The notes: generated from the letters alone by a model not told the origin. 22,784 bases of DNA from RBG-16-64-43 sp964353865 (GCA_964353865.1 CAYGXJ010000011.1:1-22784), one strand, 5' to 3'; counted from the stretch's first letter, positions 1 through 7,663 are shown. Numbers and translations: made by a program.

Positions 1-72
1 TGCCAGGCACAAACGGCGTCCCATGATCGCCTGACCGCACCCTGCACCCCGCCCGTTTCATAGGAGGCACGC

Positions 73-405
73 GTGCCTGCATCGTTCGTGCTCAAGAGGT
101 CGGCCGACAAGCAGTTCCATGTCGTCCTGACGGCAGAGAATGGCGAGCCGATTCTCACCAGCGAGACCTACACGACCAAGGCCGGCGCCCAGGGCGGCAT
201 CCAGTTGATGCGCGACAACTCAACCCAGGACGAACTTTACGAGCGCAAGCAGACGGCCGACGGAGGCCACTGCTTCATCCTCAAATCCGCCAAGGGCGAG
301 CTGATCGGGCGCGGCGAGACCTACCCCTATCTCGACGCGGCGGAACGGGGTGTCGCCGCGGTGAAGCGCGTCGCGCGGCGCGCTCCCATCCGGGAAGAAA
401 TCTAG
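73..405 (+). CDS. YegP-family (DUF1508) protein, two tandem repeats
   Basis: A 110-residue protein made of two copies of the DUF1508/YegP unit. The first spans about residues 4-50 (FVLKRSADKQFHVVL, then NGEPILTSETY). The second spans about 56-104 (CFILKSAKGELIGRGETY, then a helix with AAERGVAAVKRVA). The family is small, cytosolic and of unsettled function, and the two-repeat length is usual. The start is GTG, chosen because AGGAGG lies at 62-67, five bases upstream, and the first repeat begins directly after it. It appears to be a single gene; the next one starts 34 bases on with its own ribosome site. The family call is firm and the role unknown. Confidence 0.85.
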   Translation: MPASFVLKRSADKQFHVVLTAENGEPILTSETYTTKAGAQGGIQLMRDNSTQDELYERKQTADGGHCFILKSAKGELIGRGETYPYLDAAERGVAAVKRVARRAPIREEI

Positions 406-439
406 CGGGTTGCGCTAAGCAGGTCATCGGAGCTGCGAG

Positions 440-904
440 ATGCCCGAGTCCCTCCAGACCCTGTTCGCGCGGGTTGCCTTCAACCTGTTCCCGGCCTATC
501 GCGGCACGGGCGCTTGGATCACCTACATCGCCCGCGACTGGTCCGAAATCCGCATCTGCCTGCCTCTCTCGTGGCGCACCCGCAACTACGTCGGCACCAT
601 CTACGGCGGCAGCATGTACGGCGCCGTGGACCCGGTGTATATGATCATGCTCATCCGCATGCTCGGCCCGAGCTACGTCGTGTGGGATAAGGCCGCCTCG
701 ATCCGCTTCGTGCGTCCGGGGCAGACCACACTTCGGGCAACCTTCAGCATCGATCCACAAAGCGTCGAGGCAATTCGCACTGAACTCGCGACACAATCCA
801 AGACTGAACGCGTGTATGCCGTCGAGCTCAAGGATGCGGCGGGCGTCGTTCACGCCATCGTCGAGAAGTGCCTGCACATCGCCCGCCAATCCGGCGCGAC
901 CTGA
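440..904 (+). CDS. DUF4442 hotdog-fold (thioesterase-like) protein
   Basis: A 154-residue protein matching DUF4442, a branch of the PaaI-like hotdog superfamily that includes acyl-CoA thioesterases. The clearest part is the central helix segment RNYVGTIYGGSMYGAVDP (about residues 51-68), followed by the strand DKAASIRFVRPGQTTLRATF (about 94-113) and a last strand ending near CLHIA. By family it may hydrolyse or bind an acyl-CoA, but the substrate cannot be told from the sequence. The ATG start has GGAG at 429-432, seven bases upstream. Length is typical. There is no obvious partner gene; the next coding region begins 187 bases later. Confidence 0.82.
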   Translation: MPESLQTLFARVAFNLFPAYRGTGAWITYIARDWSEIRICLPLSWRTRNYVGTIYGGSMYGAVDPVYMIMLIRMLGPSYVVWDKAASIRFVRPGQTTLRATFSIDPQSVEAIRTELATQSKTERVYAVELKDAAGVVHAIVEKCLHIARQSGAT

Positions 905-1091
905 CCCGCGTCGATGCGGAGATGAATCGCCGCCTGATGTCAGACGCTTCACGGACGGTCTCGCTACAACAACGCCAACGACCGGCGACGCCCAATGCGC
1001 CGCGCGCTCGGGGGTGAGGGCGAGACGCCGTGACGCTCGAGGGTCAAAAAGCACGGCGCATGTCTTCGGTCATGGCGAAGGGCACCTTCTG

Positions 1092-1688
1092 ATGTCAAAC
1101 ATCCCCCGTCTTACATTCCTCCTGCCGCTTCTCCTGGGATTCTTCTTTAACAGCCTGAGTGCATTCACTGCCGTCTTGTGCGAGCGCCTGGGGGATGCCC
1201 GCGGGCGAGCGCTCACGTTCGTCCTGCGCAGTATCCTAGGCATTCCCCTGTGGGCTCTTGGCTATGCACTCGCCGCCCGGACCAGCATGCCGCCGTTTCT
1301 CGGCGCTTCGGCGGCGAAGTCTGTGGCGGCCTGGGTCCTCGTGGCCTGCGGCAGCACGGTCATCCTGTTCGCGCTGGCCTCTCTGCGTGGCAAGGCCGCC
1401 GCTCCCGCGCCCGGCGACGCGCTCGTCGACTATGGGCCGTACGCCCACGTCCGTCATCCCATCCACTCCGCGATGATCCTGGAGTTCGTCGGGCTGACGC
1501 TGCTCATGCCGACGCCGCCGGTCCTGCTGGCCTCGATCGCTGGGCTGGGATGGCTGGTCGTGCAATCCCGCCTGGAGGAAATGGACCTCTGCCGGCGCAT
1601 TCCCGCGTATCGCGACTACATGCAGCGCGTGCCTCGCTTCGTGCCGCGCGTGAGCTTCGGGCCGCGCCCGAGTGCCGGCCGCAGATGA
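1092..1688 (+). CDS. Isoprenylcysteine carboxyl methyltransferase (ICMT)-like membrane protein
   Basis: A 198-residue integral membrane protein. Hydrophobic segments lie near residues 7-28, 43-62, 78-97 and 126-158. The SAM-binding signature of the ICMT/PEMT-like family is present as GPYAHVRHP (115-123), followed by the acidic pair E162-E163 and IPAYRDYMQRVPRFVP near the C-terminus. Bacterial members probably methylate small lipophilic or membrane substrates; no specific substrate can be assigned. The frame is open far upstream, but membrane homology begins at ATG 1092. The weak GAAGGG at 1077-1082 precedes it and could fold into a 5-bp hairpin with CCTTC (1085-1089), which might lower translation. 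Confidence 0.8.
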   Translation: MSNIPRLTFLLPLLLGFFFNSLSAFTAVLCERLGDARGRALTFVLRSILGIPLWALGYALAARTSMPPFLGASAAKSVAAWVLVACGSTVILFALASLRGKAAAPAPGDALVDYGPYAHVRHPIHSAMILEFVGLTLLMPTPPVLLASIAGLGWLVVQSRLEEMDLCRRIPAYRDYMQRVPRFVPRVSFGPRPSAGRR

Positions 1689-1761
1689 TCCCATCCCCCC
1701 GGGCAGGACTGGCCAGCCGTGCAGCTCGTCGGGCCATCCCGCCAAATGAGGATCGAATCCC

Positions 1762-2400
1762 ATGACCCCTATCGTGTGGCTCGCACTTGCGGCTTTTCTT
1801 GTGCTGGGGGTGGTTATGCTTTGCTGGCGGACTCTGTCGCGTATGCGCGCGCTGCCCTGCCCCCCATGGTTGATGTGGTTGCTCGAGAATCCCTTCGCGA
1901 GAAGGCGCACTTACACTCCCGTTCTCGAGCGCCTCGCGCTCAGCCCGGGATTACACGTGCTCGACGTGGGCTGCGGCTACGGCCGCCTCTCGATTCCCGT
2001 TGCCCGGCTCGTCCTGCCCGGAGGGCAGGTGGTGGGAGTCGACATTCAAGAGGGGATGTTGCGGATGGCCCGGGAGAGAGCGCAGAATGGCGGGCTGGCC
2101 AACCTGACCTTCCGCCGCGCCGGCGCAGGCGAGGGTCTGCTTGAGCCGGGCCGCTACGACCGCGCGCTGATGGTGACCGTGCTGGGCGAAATCCCGCGTC
2201 AGGCCGAGGCGCTGCGCGAGGTGCTGAGCGCCCTCAAGCCCGGCGGGTTCCTTTCCATAACGGAGTTGCTGCCGGACCCGCACTTCCAGCCGGTTGGCAA
2301 AGTGCGGCGCCTGGCTTATGCCGCAGGGTTTCGCGAGCTGGCCTACTTTGGCAACGCCTTGAGCTACACGCTCAACCTCGAGCGCCCGCCCGGTTCCTGA
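1762..2400 (+). CDS. Class I SAM-dependent methyltransferase with N-terminal membrane anchor
   Basis: A 212-residue protein. Residues 4-22 form one transmembrane helix, and the rest is a Rossmann methyltransferase. SAM motif I is VLDVGCGYG (66-74), with the acidic ribose-binding residue in VVGVDIQ (D94) and the post-core motif LKPGGFLSITE (158-168). The catalytic part lies inside on the membrane face, suggesting a lipid or membrane-quinone type substrate, but this is inference. The ATG start has GAGGAT at 1748-1753, eight bases upstream. It follows the ICMT-like gene in the same direction 73 bases later, so the two could be co-transcribed methylation genes. Confidence 0.85.
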   Translation: MTPIVWLALAAFLVLGVVMLCWRTLSRMRALPCPPWLMWLLENPFARRRTYTPVLERLALSPGLHVLDVGCGYGRLSIPVARLVLPGGQVVGVDIQEGMLRMARERAQNGGLANLTFRRAGAGEGLLEPGRYDRALMVTVLGEIPRQAEALREVLSALKPGGFLSITELLPDPHFQPVGKVRRLAYAAGFRELAYFGNALSYTLNLERPPGS

Positions 2401-2540
2401 AGTGCACGCGTGGCATTTGCGCCTCGACCATCAACATCGGTCCGGTTCGAAGGGGTGTCGCTTCGTCCGCGCTGCAGGATGCCACGCGCGCCTGCCTGGG
2501 CGACGCACTGCCCTATGCATCACCGACGGGAGGCTGGTCC

Positions 2541-3371
2541 ATGGTCCGGGCTGCTCCTTCTCGCCGCAGCGAACTGATTGGCTACTTCACACTCACCTTC
2601 ATCCTCTCCTGGGCTATTGAGATTCCTTTGGCCCTCTCCGCCCAGGGGCTGATCCACCGCTCGCCGCCCATGGCGCTACACTACCTGGCTTCCTTCGGCC
2701 CCCTGCTGGCGGCCCTGCTGGCTAAGCTCTTCTCGCGCAGCCCCTCGGCCATCGGACGGTTGCTCGCAGGGCTGGCGCGCTGGCGCATTCCGCGCCCGTA
2801 CTACGCATTTGCCGTCGCTGCACCGATCATCCTCTTCGCAGGCGTCGTCCGCTTCACCTGGCTCGTGCGAGGCACACCGCCGGACCTCGCGCTCCTCGGC
2901 GAAGCCGACTACCTCGGATCGCTGGGCGCCCTTCCCGCACTCGCCTTGTCGATGATCACGTTTGGTTTGGGCGAAGAACTCGGTTGGCGCGGGTTTGCCT
3001 TGCCCCGCTTGCAGGCCACGCGCTCGGCCCTGGCGGCCTAATTTGTGCTGGGCGCATTCTGGGCGGTCTGGCATCTGCCGGCCATCTTCTATCGCGATAC
3101 GTACTTGGCCATGGGCTGGAGGGTCATCCCGATGCTGATCACGGTTGCCGCCGTGGGCTCCGTGGTCTACACCTGGCTCTTCAACGGGACACGTGGGAGC
3201 CTGCTCGTGATCGTCCCCTTCCACGGCCTGTTCGAATTCTTTTCCGTGTCGCCCGCGGGCCTGGTCGGCCCCGGAATGGTCATGACTATCCTGATGGTCT
3301 TTTGGGCCGTGCGCGTGTACAAGGTATACGGCGCGCAGCATCTCGCGCCTGTCGCAAAGACCGTGGTGTAG
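2541..3371 (+). pseudogene. CPBP intramembrane metalloprotease interrupted by an in-frame TAA
   Basis: Read in a single frame, this gives a 276-codon CPBP (CAAX protease and bacteriocin-processing) protein with one internal stop, TAA at 3039-3041. Upstream of it are transmembrane helices and motif 1, GEELGWRGFALP (E145, E146, R150). Immediately downstream in the same frame come motif 2, FWAVWHLP, and motif 3 with the histidine in VPFHGLFEF. All catalytic motifs of this metal-dependent membrane protease are intact except that the stop separates them, so neither half should be active alone. The start has GGGAGG at 2528-2533, seven bases before ATG. It could be a recent nonsense mutation or a base-call error. 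A restart at GTG 3045 would give a 108-residue fragment lacking the EE motif. Confidence 0.8.
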
Positions 3372-3524
3372 TCTCGCCTGAGGGTTTTGGTCCGTCGATC
3401 GCCGCGCGCGCGGCCATCGCCCAGCGCACGCGTCGACACGCGGCGTCTTCGTCACGCAATGCCGTTCCGGACGAATTCCTCGCGGGGCTCGACGGGCACT
3501 GCGCCTCCGCCGCCGCTCGTCACG

Positions 3525-3728
3525 CTAGGCGGGCGAGCCCTCCCCGCGCGTCGCCCTGTCCCCGAGCGGCAGGCGGATCACGATCGTCGTCCCCTGGCCC
3601 GGCCTGCTTTCCGCTGCGATGGTTCCACCGTGGCTCGCAACGATTGAGCGCGCGATGGCCAGGCCCAGCCGCGAGCCTCCGCTCTCACGCGTCCGTGAGC
3701 GGTCGGCACGAGGGTCGGAACCGTTGTC
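3525..3728 (-). pseudogene. Remnant of a sensor histidine kinase ATPase domain
   Basis: On the minus strand, reading from 3728 down to a TAG at 3525-3527, the frame encodes the C-terminal end of a histidine kinase catalytic domain: DNGS, then RADRSRTRESGGSRLGLAIA (the F/G2 region), ARSIVASHGGTIAAESRPGQ, then GTTIVIRLPL and a short tail. The G1 box (DNG) is joined almost directly to the G2 region, so the roughly 20-30 residues normally between them are missing, and one G2 glycine is Arg. No start codon and no H-box or HAMP region precede it. This looks like a decayed 3' end of a two-component sensor gene. Confidence 0.65.
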
Positions 3729-3745
3729 AGGATAGCCTTCGCCTG

Positions 3746-4102
3746 TTTGGCCCGGATATGGGAATTATGAAGAAAGCATGTAGGTTTCCGGCCGCCCCCT
3801 CGTGAGCGCCGCCCGCGCGGGAAGGCTGCGCCGTGGGCTTTGAGGCGCGGCTCCATTGTGGCCAATGGAGTCGTCGATCCACTTCTGCGGCGGAGCGCGA
3901 GGGCACCTGGTCAACTTGGGGGCGAGGCGCACGAGGAGACCGTGCCGCTGACGGCCAAACCGGGCATTGCGCGAGGTCCCGTCTATCAGCCTCGGACTTC
4001 TCTGCCTGCAGACGCAACTCGCCCACTGGCTCACCCGCACTTGCGAAAACGGCTGGATTCGGCTCGGAATCTGGCAACCGCCGGCGATTCAAGGGACGAG
4101 TA
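3746..4102. other. Stretch without recognisable gene
   Basis: Several frames are open here because of high GC, but none shows a familiar fold, membrane segments or a ribosome-binding site. Together with 3372-3524 it flanks the kinase remnant, so the whole interval between the broken protease and the operon promoter looks like degrading DNA. Confidence 0.5.
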
Positions 4103-4130
4103 TTGACTCTTATGGCGACATCAGTATAAT
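4103..4130 (+). promoter_or_regulatory. Sigma-70-type promoter of the ubiquitin-like operon
   Basis: TTGACT (4103-4108) is separated by 16 bases from a perfect TATAAT (4125-4130). This is the best promoter match in the window. It points toward the operon, with transcription expected to begin near 4137, inside the adjacent palindrome. The predicted leader to the E1 start is about 200 bases. Confidence 0.75.
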
Positions 4131-4159
4131 CAGGTATGCTGGTCTGACCGGCATACCTG
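4131..4159. promoter_or_regulatory. 29-bp palindromic operator, GntR/FadR-like core
   Basis: CAGGTATGC (4131-4139) is repeated inverted as GCATACCTG (4151-4159). The space between holds a second dyad, GGTC-T-GACC, so 13 of 14 base pairs match about the centre at 4145. The core TGGTCTGACCG (4140-4150) fits the TNGTNNNACNA pattern known for FadR-subfamily GntR regulators. It begins immediately after the -10 box and covers the expected transcription start, so a bound protein should repress. The first protein of the operon carries a GntR winged helix, making it the obvious candidate ligand. It is unlikely to be a terminator because no T-run follows. Confidence 0.7.
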
Positions 4160-4224
4160 TAATTCTACTGATTCTCTCTGGTTTGTCATTGCAGCCTGAA
4201 CCGTCGTCGGTGGAGTGAGGCCCA

Positions 4225-4344
4225 ATGCTCGTCGACCCGTCCTCGACCTCACCCAACAACTCCTTGCGTGGGCAGCACCGCCTGCGTGACCCGCATCGGC
4301 CTCGCCCCACCCACGCCAGCACAACCGGAGCTGCCTTCGCATGA
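4225..4344 (+). CDS. Possible 39-codon leader peptide ORF
   Basis: A short open frame begins at ATG 4225 behind GAGTGAGG (4213-4220) and ends at TGA 4342-4344, which overlaps the E1 start codon as ATGA. Its product is rich in Pro, Ser, Thr, His and Arg (it begins MLVDPSSTSPNNSLRG) and resembles no family I know. The position suggests translational coupling to the E1 gene, but in GC-rich DNA such a frame may also arise by chance. The E1 gene also has its own GGAG at 4328-4331. Confidence 0.3.
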   Translation: MLVDPSSTSPNNSLRGQHRLRDPHRPRPTHASTTGAAFA

Positions 4345-5987
4345 AGATCCAACCGGTCGCCCATCAGACCTTGGCGGAAGCCGTCGCCGGCAGGCTGGCC
4401 GCCTCGCTAATCGACGGGACCTGGAAGCCCGGCGACCAACTGCCCGCCGAACGCGACCTGATGGCTCAATTGGATGTGAGCCGGGCCACGCTGCGTGAAG
4501 CCCTCAAATCGCTCGCGGAGAGCGAGCTGATCGAGGCGCGCCCCGGCGTGGGTTGGTTCGCGCGCGCCATCGGGCAGGAGAATCTCGCCCAGGCACGCGA
4601 GTTGGCCCAACGCGCGAAGAGCACCACCGCGCCCGTGGGCGGCATGACGGCAATCGCCGAGCCCGAGGGACCGCGCCGCTTGCCCGCCGGCCCCGAGAAA
4701 CCGCTGCATGTGCCCAACCTCAAGACCGACCGGCTGGGGACCTTTGAACTCATCTCGTGGTGGGAGCGTGAGAAGGTGCGCGCCGCGCGGGTGCTGGTGG
4801 TTGGCGCCGGCGCCCTGGGCAACGAAGTGCTCAAGAATCTGGCCCTGATGGGCGTGGGGCATCTGTTCGTCATCGACTTCGACACGATCGAGGCCGCCAA
4901 CCTCAGCCGCTCGGTTCTCTTCCGCGAAAGCGACGCGCGGCGCAGCAAGGCCGAGGTGGCCGCGGCCCGCGTGCGAACCCTCAACCCCGAAGTGCATGTG
5001 CAATACCTGCACGGCGACGTGACCAGCCAGCTCGGGTTGGGGGTCATCCGCCGCATGGATGCCGTCGTCGGCTGCCTCGACAACCGCGAGGCGCGCCTGG
5101 CGATCAATCGCTTCTGCTACTGGAGCGGCAAACCGTGGGTGGATGGCGCTATCCAGGAGCTGCTGGGCCTGGTGCGCGTCTTCGTGCCCGGGCGCGGCGG
5201 CTGCTACGAGTGCAGCCTGACCGAGGCCGCACGCCGCGACCTTTCCTTGCGCTATTCGTGCCCGCTGCTGGCACGTCAGAACATCTTGCTCGGCAAGGTG
5301 CCCACCACCCCCACCATCGCCTCAATTATCGGCGGCATGCAGGCGCAGGAGGCGCTCAAACTCATCCATGGCATGCCGGTGGAGGCGGGCAAAGTGATCC
5401 ACTTCAACGGGATGACCAACGAGATGCACACCAGCGCCTACCTGCCGCGCGAGGACTGCGAGAGCCACTGGACCTATGGCGCGATCCAGGAGCTTCCCGC
5501 GCGCGCCGATCGCACCACGCTCGAGGAACTGTTGCGCATCGCTCGCGCCGACCTGGGCGCGCAGGCGGTGCTCGATCTGGACCAGGAACTGGTCCTGGCC
5601 CTCACCTGCCCAAGCTGTCACACGACTGAAACCGTGCTGCGCCCCATCTCCGAGGTGACCTTCGAAGCAGGGCATTGCCCGGTGTGCGGACTCCTGCGCG
5701 AGACGCAGCTCACGCATCAGATCTCCGGACAGGAGGCCTTTCTCCATCGAACGCTTGCCAGCATCGGCGTGCCTGCGCTGCACGTCGTGCGCGCGCACAA
5801 TGCGCGCGAGTTCCGCTTTTACGAACTGACCGGAGATCTGCCGGAGGCGCTGCACTTCCGACATTTCGAGGGGCCCGAGGTCGCCACAATCCAGCCTCTG
5901 CGCGAGCGCATCCGCCTGGGCGCCGGGGTTGAACCCGAGCTCGACGAATCCAACGCCGCCCGAGGACGGGTGGTGCTGCGCGATTGA
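4341..5987 (+). CDS. E1-like ubiquitin-activating (ThiF-fold) enzyme fused to a GntR winged helix
   Basis: A 548-residue three-part protein. Residues 8-75 are a complete GntR/FadR-type winged helix (PGDQLPAERDL, then DVSRATLREALKSL, wing RPGVGWF); there is no FCD ligand domain. After a linker, 150-345 is a ThiF/E1 adenylation domain: nucleotide loop VVGAGALGNE (153-162), D179/D181, N187, R190, K203, D247, zinc pair C288/C291, and C307 in RYSCPLL as candidate catalytic cysteine, followed by GGMQAQEALKLI. Residues 421-450 hold a further zinc ribbon, CPSC and CPVC, then a unique C-terminal region. By family it adenylates the C-terminal Gly of a ubiquitin-like protein and forms a thioester. It is the first gene of the operon and its helix probably binds the palindrome at 4131-4159. 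Such a fusion is unusual. MoeB/ThiF-type sulfur transfer is less likely given the E2, RING and JAB neighbours. Confidence 0.9.
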   Translation: MKIQPVAHQTLAEAVAGRLAASLIDGTWKPGDQLPAERDLMAQLDVSRATLREALKSLAESELIEARPGVGWFARAIGQENLAQARELAQRAKSTTAPVGGMTAIAEPEGPRRLPAGPEKPLHVPNLKTDRLGTFELISWWEREKVRAARVLVVGAGALGNEVLKNLALMGVGHLFVIDFDTIEAANLSRSVLFRESDARRSKAEVAAARVRTLNPEVHVQYLHGDVTSQLGLGVIRRMDAVVGCLDNREARLAINRFCYWSGKPWVDGAIQELLGLVRVFVPGRGGCYECSLTEAARRDLSLRYSCPLLARQNILLGKVPTTPTIASIIGGMQAQEALKLIHGMPVEAGKVIHFNGMTNEMHTSAYLPREDCESHWTYGAIQELPARADRTTLEELLRIARADLGAQAVLDLDQELVLALTCPSCHTTETVLRPISEVTFEAGHCPVCGLLRETQLTHQISGQEAFLHRTLASIGVPALHVVRAHNAREFRFYELTGDLPEALHFRHFEGPEVATIQPLRERIRLGAGVEPELDESNAARGRVVLRD

Positions 5988-5995
5988 GCCGTGGG

Positions 5996-6781
5996 ATGAC
6001 TCTCCTGGCGAACCAGATGGACACTTCTTTGCCGCCCGCCTCCCCCTCCGGTCGAAGGCTGATCCTGCGCCTGGCGATGGCGATGGCCGCAGCCGCCCTG
6101 GGCGCTTTGCTGTTCGCCTTGGTGCGCATGGTGAACTTCTCGATTCAGTCGTGGGCCCTCAGCCTGGCCACGGCCGTCGGGCTCGGCCTGCTCTCGGGCC
6201 TATACGCGCGGGTCAGTCTGCGCATGCAGACCGCCGCTTTGCGGTTTGGGGTCGGGATGATCGGCCTGGTCGCCGCGTTGGTGTTCCTGGGATGGATGAC
6301 GTGGGGACTGGGCGGCCTGACCCTTGGCCGGCCGCGCGGAGAGCTGCCCGATTGGTACGGATTGAGCCAGCTCGCGCTGGGCACGTTGGGCGTGGCCCTG
6401 GCGCAAGAGGCGTGGCGCGATCGGCGCCCCCCGAGCCAGACACGCCGCCCGGACTCGGCCGATGAACCGTCCCGCCCTGCCCAAGCCCCCGCAGCTCTGA
6501 GTGCCGCACCCGCATCCGCTGGCGTTGGGGGAACTCCTTGGCCAAAGACCGGGGCGCGTGCTCCGCTGGGCGCCGCCTGGCGCCGGCTGAGGGGCAGCCG
6601 CCCGCGACGATCGCATGTTCGCCTGCGCGGGGCCGCCGAGCACCGCTGCCCGTATTGTCTCGACCCGATCACCCGCCGCGATCCGCGCGGGGTGGTCGTC
6701 TGTCCAATCTGCCGCACGCCGCATCACGCCGACTGCTGGGCTGTGACCGGAATGTGCCAGGTGCCGCATCACCATGGCTAG
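5996..6781 (+). CDS. Membrane protein with C-terminal RING-like zinc finger (candidate E3 ligase)
   Basis: A 261-residue protein. Three clear transmembrane helices lie near residues 22-44, 51-70 and 84-108, with a weaker one near 121-138. A Pro/Ala/Arg-rich cytosolic linker (140-215) follows. The C-terminus is a binuclear cross-brace finger: C218-x2-C221, C236-x2-C239, H244-x2-C247-W, C254 and a last His at 258-260. This pattern (CPYC, CPICRTPHHADCW) is that of prokaryotic RING/treble-clef fingers found beside E1/E2 genes. The inferred role is recruiting the E2 and directing conjugation at the membrane. ATG 5996 is preferred over the TTG at 5984 that overlaps the E1 stop; neither has a strong ribosome site, suggesting translational coupling. 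Ligase activity is inference; it could be only an adaptor. Confidence 0.82.
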   Translation: MTLLANQMDTSLPPASPSGRRLILRLAMAMAAAALGALLFALVRMVNFSIQSWALSLATAVGLGLLSGLYARVSLRMQTAALRFGVGMIGLVAALVFLGWMTWGLGGLTLGRPRGELPDWYGLSQLALGTLGVALAQEAWRDRRPPSQTRRPDSADEPSRPAQAPAALSAAPASAGVGGTPWPKTGARAPLGAAWRRLRGSRPRRSHVRLRGAAEHRCPYCLDPITRRDPRGVVVCPICRTPHHADCWAVTGMCQVPHHHG

Positions 6782-6820
6782 CGCCGATGCATCCTTCACC
6801 GCTTTCTGGGGAGGCCCTCC

Positions 6821-7663
6821 ATGCCCGATCTGTCTGTGACGCTTGTGCTGCCGAACGGCGGGGCGCGCAACGCCGAAGTCCCGGACGACGTCGCGATTCG
6901 CGACCTGCTCGGCGAGTTGACCTCCCTGCTCAAGCTGCCCACCCTCGGCCCCGACGGCCGGCCGATGGGCTACCGCATCGACAGCAAGGCCCTCGGCCGC
7001 GAGCTGCGCGAGGAAGAGAGCCTGGCCGCGGCCGGCGTGCCGAACAACGACCGCTTGATTCTCACCGCCGATATCACCGCCGGCGCCATGGCTATCGACG
7101 ACTCGCCGCGCATGCGCCGCTTGCGGGCCGATTACGAACTGATGCGCGAATTGGCGGGGCGCGCCTCGCTGATCCGCTTCGAGGCCCAACCCGTGCACCC
7201 CGGCCTGCCGCCCGAGCGCTACCTGGTCACCTTCCTGTGCCGCGGCATCGCCTCGGTTGACCGCCGCGGTCGGCCCAAGTACTCGACCAACCACCAGGTC
7301 GAGATTTACCTGCACAACCGGTACCCGCAACGCTGGCCGGGGCTCAAGTGGCTCACCCCCATCTGGCACCCCAACATCAACCACCTCAACGGCAGCGTGT
7401 GCATCGACGCAGCCTGGTGGACGGCCAGCCGCTCGCTTGATCGCCTGGTGATCATGCTGGGCGAAATGGTCCAGTACAAGAATTATCACGACGACCCGAC
7501 CCAGCCGCCCTTTCCGTGGGACCCGGAAGCCGCGCGCTGGTGCCGCGAGTATCGCACGCGCAACCCGGCGGCTTTTCCGGTGGATTCGCAGGAACTCCTG
7601 CGGCCGGAGCGCATACGTCTCAAACCCGAGCAGAAGGCGCGGGTGCGCATTCATCTCAAGTGA
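6821..7663 (+). CDS. E2-like ubiquitin-conjugating enzyme with N-terminal YukD-like ubiquitin fold
   Basis: A 280-residue fusion. Residues 1-87 are a beta-grasp domain close in sequence to the free ubiquitin-like protein encoded 65 bases downstream (shared GPDGRPM, YRIDSKALGREL, GDRLI/NDRLI). Residues 95-245 are a UBC/E2 fold: strand YLVTFLC, KYSTNHQVEIYLHNRYP, the HPN triad H183-P184-N185, and NGSVCID with catalytic C194, then the helix SLDRLVIMLGEMVQ. Spacing from HPN to Cys matches eukaryotic E2s. By family it accepts the ubiquitin-like protein from E1 on C194 and passes it to substrate. In the fused copy the tail equivalent to Gly-Gly is Gly-Ala (TAGAM), so this domain should stay attached and may serve for docking. 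GGGGAGG at 6808-6814 fixes the start. Confidence 0.9.
   Translation: MPDLSVTLVLPNGGARNAEVPDDVAIRDLLGELTSLLKLPTLGPDGRPMGYRIDSKALGRELREEESLAAAGVPNNDRLILTADITAGAMAIDDSPRMRRLRADYELMRELAGRASLIRFEAQPVHPGLPPERYLVTFLCRGIASVDRRGRPKYSTNHQVEIYLHNRYPQRWPGLKWLTPIWHPNINHLNGSVCIDAAWWTASRSLDRLVIMLGEMVQYKNYHDDPTQPPFPWDPEAARWCREYRTRNPAAFPVDSQELLRPERIRLKPEQKARVRIHLK

Noticed and set aside
3907..3922. A 16-base near-match (CTGGTCAAC-T/C-TGGGGG) to 15905-15920 as a dispersed repeat
   Set aside because: The flanks do not match at all, so it is most likely chance.
4131..4159. The palindrome as an intrinsic terminator or attenuator
   Set aside because: No T-run follows, it begins right after a perfect -10 box, and it has an operator-like core.
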